A stretch of DNA of 64,000 bases, taken from assembly GCA_934130285.1 (NCBI GenBank), contig CAKOXT010000006.1:1-64000 (forward strand). The letters are read 5' to 3'. The notes beneath the pieces were generated by a model. It had not been told where the DNA came from. It did no database searches and worked only from the letters and a program-made list of their open reading frames with translations. Both the position numbers and the translations under genes were made by a program. The DNA is from an uncultured Clostridia bacterium (GTDB lineage Bacteria; Bacillota; Clostridia; TANB77; CAG-508). Of this stretch, positions 1 to 7,262 are shown in pieces; position 1 is the first letter of the stretch, and the number at the start of each line of letters is the position of its first letter.

Positions 1-265
1 TTCTTTTTTGTTACATTTTAGCGTTTTTTGTTGAAACTCGCCACTTATCTAATGTTATTGGAAGTTTGTGTAAAACAAGCACTTTACTATTATCCACAGT
101 TTTTTTTCAAATTAAAACAGCTTTTCCACAATTTAAATAAATTTCATATTGAATATTATTTTATGAACATCATCCATTCTTCAACACTACCTTCTAAAAA
201 ATAATTCAATCAAAATTAGAATTCGCATAAACCAATAAAGAAACAGCCTTTCAGCTGTTTTTTTA
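1..265. other. Intergenic region with DnaA-box-like sites, left window edge
   Basis: No open reading frame of note is seen. Between positions 67 and 130 there are three 9-mers fitting the DnaA-box consensus TTWTNCACA: the reverse of TTTTACACA at 67-75, a perfect TTATCCACA at 90-98, and TTTTCCACA at 122-130. The surrounding sequence is very AT-rich. What lies to the left is outside the window, so I cannot tell whether this belongs to an origin, a regulatory cluster or is chance in AT-rich DNA. Confidence 0.4.
241..260 (-). terminator. Hairpin downstream of topB
   Basis: The 7-bp inverted repeat AAACAGC / GCTGTTT with a 6-nt loop sits directly beyond the topB stop codon. The T-run is strong on the plus strand and weaker on the minus strand, so it may work in both directions. 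Confidence 0.55.
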
Positions 266-2167
266 TCACATATTAATTACTAACTTTCCAACTTTTTTAC
301 GAATATACGTCTCCAATTTTCCCATAAACACATCTGGTTCAATCTCTTTCTTAGCCACCATATCTAAGCCTTTCTCCCAACTTGCAGTTAATTCTGGATT
401 AAGCATATCAGGCATTGATGCAAACACAACATCATAAATTGCCTCACCTTTTTCAGTAGGTGTAATAATTTGTGTTTTAGGATTAATAGCAATATATCCT
501 ATTCTTTCAAGCTTCTTCATAATCTCAGCCCTTGTAGCACTAGTACCTATTCCAGCGCCTTTAATTTGTTCTCTTAATGCCTCATCTTCTATAAGCTTTC
601 CTGCATTCTCCATTGCCAAAATCATAGAACCTGAATTATATCTTGAAGGAGGTGAAGTCTCTGCTTCTTTAGTTTCCATTAAATGTACCGGTATCTTCTC
701 ACCTTTTTTCAATTTTTTCAATGTTTCCATATTGCTTTCTTTTTCATCAGCTTCGCCTTTTATAACATCTAGATAACCTCTATTTACACAAACCTTTTCA
801 TTTGCAAAAAACTCTTCATTATCTATCTTAACCGTTACAGCTATTTTGTTATATTCAGCAGGTGGATAAAAAATACTCAAAAATCTCTTAACAATTAATA
901 TATATACATTTTTCTTTAATTCTGATAAGCCATCATAGTTTTCAAACCCTTGTCCCGTAGGAATTATAGCATAATGATCTGTAATTTTAGAATCATTAAC
1001 ATACTTCGTTTTTGTCAAATTAGTTGAATACTTTTCAGCTGACATCTTTGCCAAAATTCCCTGTACTTCCTCATTCTTAAAACCTTTAGCAAGTCCATTC
1101 AAATTCTTTGTAATTACCTTGGCTATTGCAGTTGAAAGAACTCTTGCATCGGTTCTTGGATAAGTAACTAATTTTTTTTCATATAACTCTTGAATAATCT
1201 CTAAAGTTTCATCTGGTTTAATTTTAAATCTTTTTGTACACTCATTTTGCACTTCAGCCAAATTAAATAATAAAGGTGGATTCTCTTTTTGTTTTGACTT
1301 TTTAACATTTTCAATTATAGCTTCCTTTCCTTTCAAAGAATCTATAAATTTATTTGCAATTTCTTCTTTCTTAAAACCTGTTTCATTATACAAATATGGA
1401 GATTCAAACATTTTTGAACCTTCACTAACTTTCCACTCAGCTCTAAAGAAATCATTTTCACCAAATTCACCAGAAATTTTATAATACTTTGTTTTCTTAA
1501 AATTTCTAATTTCTCTTTCTCTCATTACAACCATACCTAAAACGCAAGTCATAACTCTACCAACAGAAATAGAAACTCGTTCTTCTTCTAATTGTTTTGC
1601 CAATCTTCTACCAAAAATTATAGACAATAATCTAGAAAAATTAATACCAATTAAATAATCTTCCTTAGCTCTTAAATAAGCAGAATCAGCTAAACTATCA
1701 TAATATGAAAGTTCTTTAGCTTCACGAATTCCCTTTAAAATTTCTTCTTCTGTTTGTGAGTCAATCCACACTCTTTTCATATCAGCATTAGGATTTGGAT
1801 GAGCCATCATAAACACTAAACGTTGAATATACTCTCCTTCACGCCCAGAGTCACCCGCATTATATATTTCAGATATATCTTCTCTCTGCATTAATTGTTT
1901 TATTATATTGAATTGATTTTCCACCTGAGGAATAATCTCATATTTCCATTCTTTTGGAATAAATGGAAGTGTATCTAAACGCCATTTTTTTAAATTCTCA
2001 TCATATTTCTCTGGATAAGACATTGTTACCAAATGACCAACACACCATGTAATAATCCACTCATCAGATTCCAAATAACCATTCTTCCTAGACGTATTCA
2101 ATTTAAGTGCTTTAGCAAACTCCATTGCCACACTTGGTTTCTCTGTTACTAACAATTTTTTTGCCAT
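266..2167 (-). CDS. topB: DNA topoisomerase III
   Basis: This is a type IA topoisomerase of the TopB family, which passes single strands to decatenate DNA and resolve recombination or replication intermediates. The N-terminus LLVTEKPSVA is the Toprim start, followed by the acidic Toprim region near NAGDSGREGE (about residue 105). The active-site tyrosine lies in KLVTYPRTDARVLS near residue 335, and the conserved GIGTSATRAEI segment near residue 545 is present. The length, 633 aa, is shorter than E. coli TopB and lacks C-terminal zinc fingers, which is usual for many Firmicute versions. It appears monocistronic, with a hairpin just after the stop and a dispersed repeat in its upstream region. 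The family call is firm; the physiological role is taken from the family. Confidence 0.95.
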   Translation of the reverse strand: MAKKLLVTEKPSVAMEFAKALKLNTSRKNGYLESDEWIITWCVGHLVTMSYPEKYDENLKKWRLDTLPFIPKEWKYEIIPQVENQFNIIKQLMQREDISEIYNAGDSGREGEYIQRLVFMMAHPNPNADMKRVWIDSQTEEEILKGIREAKELSYYDSLADSAYLRAKEDYLIGINFSRLLSIIFGRRLAKQLEEERVSISVGRVMTCVLGMVVMREREIRNFKKTKYYKISGEFGENDFFRAEWKVSEGSKMFESPYLYNETGFKKEEIANKFIDSLKGKEAIIENVKKSKQKENPPLLFNLAEVQNECTKRFKIKPDETLEIIQELYEKKLVTYPRTDARVLSTAIAKVITKNLNGLAKGFKNEEVQGILAKMSAEKYSTNLTKTKYVNDSKITDHYAIIPTGQGFENYDGLSELKKNVYILIVKRFLSIFYPPAEYNKIAVTVKIDNEEFFANEKVCVNRGYLDVIKGEADEKESNMETLKKLKKGEKIPVHLMETKEAETSPPSRYNSGSMILAMENAGKLIEDEALREQIKGAGIGTSATRAEIMKKLERIGYIAINPKTQIITPTEKGEAIYDVVFASMPDMLNPELTASWEKGLDMVAKKEIEPDVFMGKLETYIRKKVGKLVINM

Positions 2168-2290
2168 TTTAATATAACATCCTTACTCTTTTTTCATAAG
2201 CATAATTATACACCAAAACTACAATATAAGGCAAAAAAATAATTAAAATTTATATGCCCTATTATTAATTTCTCTTAACTTTTTTAGGCA

Positions 2291-2460
2291 GAACAAATCT
2301 GAAAATTTTCAATTTTCAGTCTTAACTCTACTTTTTATCGTACTAAATAAAATTGAAATTTTCAGTAAATTTGTTCGTGTGCGAAAATTTATGAAATAAA
2401 TTTTCTGTGCAATGTAGTTTTTATATAATAGGAAAGTTACATAACTTTCCTATTATATAA
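2291..2460. repeat. Dispersed three-hairpin intergenic repeat, copy 1
   Basis: This is the best copy of a repeat family described under findings. P1 pairs GAACAAAT (2291-2298) with ATTTGTTC (2369-2376) and encloses a second complementary pair (2299-2316 with 2349-2365). A conserved linker GTTCGTGTGCG follows. P2 is a 10-bp stem, GAAAATTTAT-gaa-ATAAATTTTC (2383-2405). P3 is a nearly perfect 19-bp palindrome (2421-2460) with core AGGAAAGTTA / TAACTTTCCT. It separates topB from the cohesin gene and P3 could also act as a terminator. Confidence 0.6.
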
Positions 2461-2485
2461 AAAAACAACCCCTTACATGGAGTTG
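2459..2485 (-). terminator. Rho-independent terminator of the cohesin gene
   Basis: Read on the minus strand, CAACTCC pairs with GGGGTTG (2466-2472 with 2479-2485) and is followed by a run of seven T. It lies 16 nt past the cohesin stop codon. Confidence 0.75.
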
Positions 2486-2500
2486 CTAAAAAAACATTTT

Positions 2501-3232
2501 TTATTTGCTTTCAATTTTCTTATAATTCACAAAAGATACTATTCCAAGAACAACTAGTGCTAACATTAATGGTAAAACATAATTTTCAGCACCTGTATAT
2601 GGCATTGCTTCGTTCTTAGTTGTTGTTGAATTTGAAGTTTTGTTTTCTGATGGTGTATTATTAACCACTCTGTTTGTTGTATTCTCTACTGGTGAAGTAC
2701 TTGGTGACTCACTTGGTTCTTCACTTGGTGATGTAGATGGGTTAATAGATGTTCCTATACTAATATTTGTTGTAATATCAGAAATCTTTACTTCTTCACT
2801 TATTGATGAATTACCTGCGGCAATTGATACAAGTTGTATTGCTGCTGTTGTAGCTGATGTACTATCATTTACTTTAAATGTAAATGTAGCAATTTCTGTA
2901 TCCTCTGTTACAGGCTCACCGCTATCTATTGCTAATTTATTATTATCTTCATTATAAGTAACAGACCAGTCATTCATTCCTTTAACATCTGATTTCTTTA
3001 ATGATAAAACATCTGAATCATATTTTAAAGTGGCTGTTAAAGCATTTATTCCTCCATCAACACTGATACCAGAAAGCTTTAATGTTACTTTTACTTCTGA
3101 ACCTTTTGAAGTCTTTGAATTATTTGGTGTTAGGCTAGCAGAATAAGAACCCGCAGCAAATGATTTTCCAACCATTAAAAACATTACTACCAAAACAGTC
3201 AACAATGTAATTACAATTTTCTTTCTTTCCAT
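2501..3232 (-). CDS. Surface-anchored single-cohesin protein
   Basis: A 243-aa exported protein. Residues 1-27 are a signal peptide ending in SFAAG. Residues 28-160 resemble a type I-like cohesin domain, with the typical pattern of a flexible start, GSEVKVTLKLSG, INALTATLKYD and TFTFKVND strands. A Ser/Pro/Glu-rich linker (about 162-185) and an Asn/Thr-rich stretch lead to MPYTGAEN, a hydrophobic segment and the basic tail YKKIESK, a sortase-like sorting signal. The terminus resembles that of the LPNTG protein at 60186-60578. Cohesins bind dockerins tightly, and the upstream neighbour 66 nt away encodes a dockerin-bearing protease, so this is probably its cell-surface receptor. The gene has its own promoter (3257-3285) and terminator. 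Cohesin is recognised by pattern only; the binding partner is inferred. Confidence 0.8.
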   Translation of the reverse strand: MERKKIVITLLTVLVVMFLMVGKSFAAGSYSASLTPNNSKTSKGSEVKVTLKLSGISVDGGINALTATLKYDSDVLSLKKSDVKGMNDWSVTYNEDNNKLAIDSGEPVTEDTEIATFTFKVNDSTSATTAAIQLVSIAAGNSSISEEVKISDITTNISIGTSINPSTSPSEEPSESPSTSPVENTTNRVVNNTPSENKTSNSTTTKNEAMPYTGAENYVLPLMLALVVLGIVSFVNYKKIESK

Positions 3233-3256
3233 TCAAATTTCTCCTTTACAAACATT

Positions 3257-3285
3257 ATTATAACGTGTTTTCCATTTTACGTCAA
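3257..3285 (-). promoter_or_regulatory. SigA-type promoter of the cohesin gene
   Basis: On the minus strand TTGACG (3285-3280) is separated by 17 nt from a perfect TATAAT (3262-3257), just upstream of the AAAGGAG ribosome site and the cohesin start. The cohesin gene can therefore be expressed independently of the protease. Confidence 0.75.
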
Positions 3286-3298
3286 CCCCTTATTGCCT

Positions 3299-5539
3299 TT
3301 ATTCTACACATATTTTCCTCATTTTTGCTAAATCTATAACATCTACCTGTCCATTTCCATTTATATCTGCTGCATCTAATTGTGCTCCTGTTAAGATTGA
3401 ACCTTTCAATCCAACTATGTGAGCTCTTATTTTAGCAATATCAAGTACTCTCGTGTATTCATTGGCTCCTGAACCTGAAATATCAGATACTACTGAAATA
3501 GTATATACTTCATTGCCTATTTTTACCTTATACCCTGTTCTTACCAAAGTGGTTGCAACAGCTTTATCATTTTTATCTACAATTTGATATTCACCATCTA
3601 CGGTTATACTATTTTTGAATTCATTCATGGTTGTATTAGTTGGCACTCTTGTTATCAAATTATTATTTATTTTATATTTTGTACTTGTTATTTTACTTGT
3701 AGGTTTCGGTGTTGGTGTTGGGCTCTCTGAAGGAGTTGGGCTTTCTGAAGGTGTTGGGCTCTCTGAAGGTGTTGGGCTTTCTGAAGGTGTTGGGCTTTCT
3801 GAAGGAGTTGGGCTTTCTGAAGGTGTTGGGCTTTCTGAAGGTGTTGGTGTAACTGATTCAGATGGAGTTGGTGTCGGAGTAGGATTATTGTTTTCTTCTT
3901 CTGTATATGCCCTTATACCAAAATTTGCGATATTTTTCTCATTATCTTTAAGAGTCGTAAACTTATACATTGATGATGATGTATAATCAAAACTTAAATC
4001 AGACGTATCAGTATAAATTATATAACTTTCGCCTTCTTTAGAAATTGCATATTTATATAAAGTATCATTTTTTAGCTCAATCGGAATTTCTGCCGCATAT
4101 GAACCTTTTCCTTTATAAGTAACACAAATTGCAAATTTTGATTTTGTTAATTTTATATTACTCAAGTCTAAATATGTCTCTCCAATTCCAATATCCATAT
4201 TTTGCTTTAATACTTTAAAATTAGTAGGAGTTCCATCTGTATTAAAAGTTTCTGTATAATATACATCAGCTAATTGATCAGCATAAGAAGGAATTCCTAT
4301 TCCATTTAACTTTTCATTCATAACTGTAGTTCTATCAAAAATATTTACTACAGAAACATTTTTTAAAGCTTCTCCCGAACCATCATTCTTACTTATTGGT
4401 GTATTTGATGCAGTTCCCAATTCATCATGTAAATATACACAATCAGAATCTGCAATTTCTGCAGTTTTTATTCCTGCAACAAACTGTTCAACGTAAAAAT
4501 CATCATATGAAATATATACATAACCATCATAATACATATCATCGCCATATGAATTTAGGGCAATGTATGCTCCTTTATTTTTCCAACCTGTCATTTTTCC
4601 ATAAATATAATCATCATTTTCTGGAAAATAATTATCATCCCATCCCACAATACATACTGCATGATTAGCAGGTACTATTTGATTACTCCCTTCTATTGGT
4701 TGCATGTATATATCTTTATCAGGAGCTACTTGATAAATCGTAGCCATAACAGCACCATTTTCTTTAATTTGTTGCTTTATAGTATTTCTTATCAAACTTA
4801 CATTATCTATTTTATCCTTGTATTCTTTTGTAGCATACTTTAAACCATTATAATATTCTATTGAACCATCATCTAAGTACTTTTTATAAACTGCAGGAAA
4901 GTATGAATATTCCTTAATATCTAATTGAATATCATTTTCTGTTTCCAGTTGATCAGAATTTATATAAGACACATTCCCTGTTGAAGGCATATCAGATTCT
5001 AACACAGGACCTTGTTTATTCATTGCATAAGCAAAATCAAGATAAAAATTTCCACCATTTGACATTTTAGCATCTCTATTAAAAGCATTTTTTGTAATAG
5101 TCTGATCGGCAAAAACATTACTACATGAATAATTAATATGACGTCCTGAATACTCTTCACCGCTGTTTGCCAAACCATTAGCATAATTATATGCCTCACA
5201 TGCAGATGCAAATGAATTTGCCCAACATTCTGTAGAATCAATTCCATTAACTAATTGATTTTTAACTTTTAAATCACCTTTAAATGTTGGAATATATGAA
5301 GATGGCAAAGAAACTCCAACATTATTTTCTGCAAATCTTGAAAAAACATTACTTAAAAACTTAGTTCCAGAAGAACTCAAACTTTTAGGTCGATATTCAA
5401 TACTCATCTGTTTTCCATCATCACTTAACATTTGTTGTACATTTTTCAATTCATAATAATCAGTTGCTTTTACACTCGAATTAATTGAAAGCAAAGCAAC
5501 ACCCGCCAAAATTGCAGGAATTATTTTTTTCTTCTTCAT
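3299..5539 (-). CDS. Secreted papain-family cysteine protease with C-terminal dockerin
   Basis: A 746-aa secreted protein. A signal peptide (1-25) precedes a C1A-type peptidase domain (about 70-370). The catalytic Cys lies in DSTECWANSFAS near residue 106, the His in ANHAVCIVGWDD near residue 293, and the Asn in YIALNSYGDD near residue 327. A beta-rich region (about 375-550) is followed by a Pro/Thr/Ser/Glu linker of SPTPSE repeats (about 560-615) encoded by 18-bp tandem units. The C-terminus is a dockerin: calcium loops DISGSG and DINGNGQVDVID each precede a helix with the pattern DxAKxR. The first loop carries a small insertion. The next gene downstream encodes a wall-anchored cohesin, so the protease may be displayed on the cell surface rather than released. 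Substrates are unknown. Confidence 0.88.
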   Translation of the reverse strand: MKKKKIIPAILAGVALLSINSSVKATDYYELKNVQQMLSDDGKQMSIEYRPKSLSSSGTKFLSNVFSRFAENNVGVSLPSSYIPTFKGDLKVKNQLVNGIDSTECWANSFASACEAYNYANGLANSGEEYSGRHINYSCSNVFADQTITKNAFNRDAKMSNGGNFYLDFAYAMNKQGPVLESDMPSTGNVSYINSDQLETENDIQLDIKEYSYFPAVYKKYLDDGSIEYYNGLKYATKEYKDKIDNVSLIRNTIKQQIKENGAVMATIYQVAPDKDIYMQPIEGSNQIVPANHAVCIVGWDDNYFPENDDYIYGKMTGWKNKGAYIALNSYGDDMYYDGYVYISYDDFYVEQFVAGIKTAEIADSDCVYLHDELGTASNTPISKNDGSGEALKNVSVVNIFDRTTVMNEKLNGIGIPSYADQLADVYYTETFNTDGTPTNFKVLKQNMDIGIGETYLDLSNIKLTKSKFAICVTYKGKGSYAAEIPIELKNDTLYKYAISKEGESYIIYTDTSDLSFDYTSSSMYKFTTLKDNEKNIANFGIRAYTEEENNNPTPTPTPSESVTPTPSESPTPSESPTPSESPTPSESPTPSESPTPSESPTPSESPTPTPKPTSKITSTKYKINNNLITRVPTNTTMNEFKNSITVDGEYQIVDKNDKAVATTLVRTGYKVKIGNEVYTISVVSDISGSGANEYTRVLDIAKIRAHIVGLKGSILTGAQLDAADINGNGQVDVIDLAKMRKICVE
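3690..3860 (-). repeat. 18-bp tandem repeats coding for SPTPSE
   Basis: About seven nearly identical 18-bp units alternate between two spellings (gggctctctgaaggtgtt and gggctttctgaaggtgtt). Each adds six residues in frame to the linker between the protease and the dockerin, so copy number can change without a frameshift. Confidence 0.85.
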
Positions 5540-6007
5540 ATATATTTCTCCTTATACTACCTGCATTTTAAATGTTTTTAAAATTTTTTCAAGCCCCCTA
5601 TTACGTAATATATAATATTAGTAAATCTACCAAACCTACGGAAATATTTACTCATCCCGCATTTTTGCCATATATAATTTTAATATATCTTTTCTTTTAC
5701 AAAAACCACTTAAAATCAACAAAACCCATAGGGACTATTGATAATCCTTCATTCATTTTTATTTCACCCTTTTTTATTAAATTTTTTAATCCCCAAAAAA
5801 ATCATTAAAACTTACCACACGTTTTTTATTTCAATAATGTGCATTTTTACATTTTTTGCATCAAAATAAAAATTTTTTATAAAAAATTTTCCAACATTCA
5901 TAACAAACTTTGTAACCACACTGTAATATTTTTTTTATTAAAAAGATATACCATTTACAAATAAAACCTAGTATAATAAAAATGTATAAAAATCTAAGGA
6001 GAACAAA
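5540..6007. other. Divergent intergenic region
   Basis: This 468-bp AT-rich stretch separates the minus-strand protease from the plus-strand HExxH gene and should hold both promoters. A perfect TATAAT at 5972-5977 lies about 30 nt before the AAGGAG ribosome site of the HExxH gene, but I see no good -35 at the right distance. For the protease, TTGAAA occurs on the minus strand with only a weak -10. No convincing gene or strong hairpin was found in the rest. Confidence 0.5.
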
Positions 6008-7108
6008 ATGGGAATCAACTTACTTTTAAGAAAAGAAGGAATAGAAAACATAAGAAAACTTGATACAATGCATATAAATAAAATCGCATCATTTATTGCT
6101 GAAAAGCTATGTACTTCATTTCCAGACTTGCACTTATCTCAAAGTGAGCTTTTCATACAAATTTCAAGACTAGATATGTATGTTGCATCAATGCAAGACA
6201 ATGCAAGTGCAAAATATGTATATGGAAATAACTCTATATATTTCAATGAAAATTTAGATTTAAATAAAATGGATATTGCAGCAATTCATGAATGTATACA
6301 CTACCTTCAAGAATTTAAAGATTCAAAAGGTAATTTAGTAAAATTAGGTCTATACGACCTTAACGCAGAAACAGGTATAGCCCTAAATGAAGCTGCTGTA
6401 CAACTTATAGCTGGCAGGACATCTTCATCTACTAATTTTGATACAGTTACATACTATGGCATGACATTCATTTCTGAAAGTCCAGAATTTTATCCAATAG
6501 AATGTGCTTTAGTATCTCAAATGACATATTTCACAGGAGAAGAAGCTTTATATTTTAGTACATTATATAGTTCACCAATGTTTGAAAGAGCATTCACAAG
6601 TGCCTCTACTCCCGATGCTTTCTTTGAAATAGAAATTGAATTAGATAAGCTATTACACATAGAAAATGAACTAGCAACTCTATCTCAAAAATTAAAGTAT
6701 TCAGAATCTAGCTTAGAAAAATCAAGGCTACTTCAACATCAAATAGAGTCAAAGAAAAAATCAATCAGAAATATAACAATCAAAATTCAAAATAAAATAA
6801 TTGAAAACTGCTTTAAAAAGAAATTTATAAAAATAGATACATTTGATGATATAAGAGAATTTGAAAATGATCTAATTGAATTCAAAAAATATCTAATTAC
6901 ACCAGAAAATTACACATTTTATGATACTTTCTGTGAACAAATGAAAAAAGATATAAACTTTAAGAAAAATCAAATCATCAAATATGGAACTGTAATAGAC
7001 ATTCCAAAAAATTATGGTGCATACTTACCAATGGAAACATCAGTTAAAAAAATGTCCAAAATTCAAGAAATTATAACAACAATAAAAGACTTTATATTCG
7101 GAGAATAA
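6008..7108 (+). CDS. Putative zinc metallopeptidase-like protein, unknown role
   Basis: I do not recognise this 366-aa protein as a named family. It has no signal peptide or membrane segment, so it looks cytoplasmic. The sequence AAIHECIHYLQEF near residue 97 carries an HExxH motif, and ALNEAAVQLIAG about 30 residues later offers a glutamate that could serve as third zinc ligand, as in gluzincin-type peptidases. Residues 210-290 are rich in Glu, Lys and Leu and likely form coiled-coil helices. A clear AAGGAG site precedes the ATG. It stands alone between the divergent protease gene and the convergent addB. A metal-binding role is inferred from the motif; a structural rather than catalytic function cannot be excluded. 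Confidence 0.75.
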   Translation: MGINLLLRKEGIENIRKLDTMHINKIASFIAEKLCTSFPDLHLSQSELFIQISRLDMYVASMQDNASAKYVYGNNSIYFNENLDLNKMDIAAIHECIHYLQEFKDSKGNLVKLGLYDLNAETGIALNEAAVQLIAGRTSSSTNFDTVTYYGMTFISESPEFYPIECALVSQMTYFTGEEALYFSTLYSSPMFERAFTSASTPDAFFEIEIELDKLLHIENELATLSQKLKYSESSLEKSRLLQHQIESKKKSIRNITIKIQNKIIENCFKKKFIKIDTFDDIREFENDLIEFKKYLITPENYTFYDTFCEQMKKDINFKKNQIIKYGTVIDIPKNYGAYLPMETSVKKMSKIQEIITTIKDFIFGE

Positions 7109-7209
7109 CAATAGTCTATGTCTTTGTTCGTTTGAGAAATTTGCAAAATAAATTTCTCTGCATTATTGTTTTTGTATAATAAAAATTTCAAAGAACTTTC
7201 TTTATAAAA
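7107..7209. repeat. Dispersed intergenic repeat, copy 2 (diverged)
   Basis: A shorter and diverged copy of the element at 2291. It keeps a small P1 (AACAA / TTGTT), the linker TTGTTCGTTTGAG, and a P2 stem GAGAAATTT / AAATTTCTC (7134-7142 with 7150-7158). The P2 bases differ from copy 1 on both sides of the stem, so pairing is kept. P3 is degenerate. It lies between two convergent genes. Confidence 0.45.
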
Positions 7210-7250
7210 AGCAAGATATGATAAATAACTAATTATCACATCTTGCTTTT
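7207..7250. terminator. Bidirectional terminator between the HExxH gene and addB
   Basis: A long inverted repeat with core AAGCAAGAT and ATCTTGCTT and one mismatch, flanked by A-rich and T-rich tracts on both sides. It is correctly placed to end both convergent transcripts. Confidence 0.75.
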
Positions 7251-7262
7251 AAATTTTTTATC

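Noticed and set aside
3690..3860. Regular 18-bp repeats as a possible CRISPR array
   Set aside because: The units are contiguous, have no unique spacers, and code in frame for SPTPSE within the protease gene.
5572..5808. Plus-strand frame in the 5.5-6.0 kb intergenic region
   Set aside because: No ribosome site and a random-looking, Phe/Ile/Lys-rich product.
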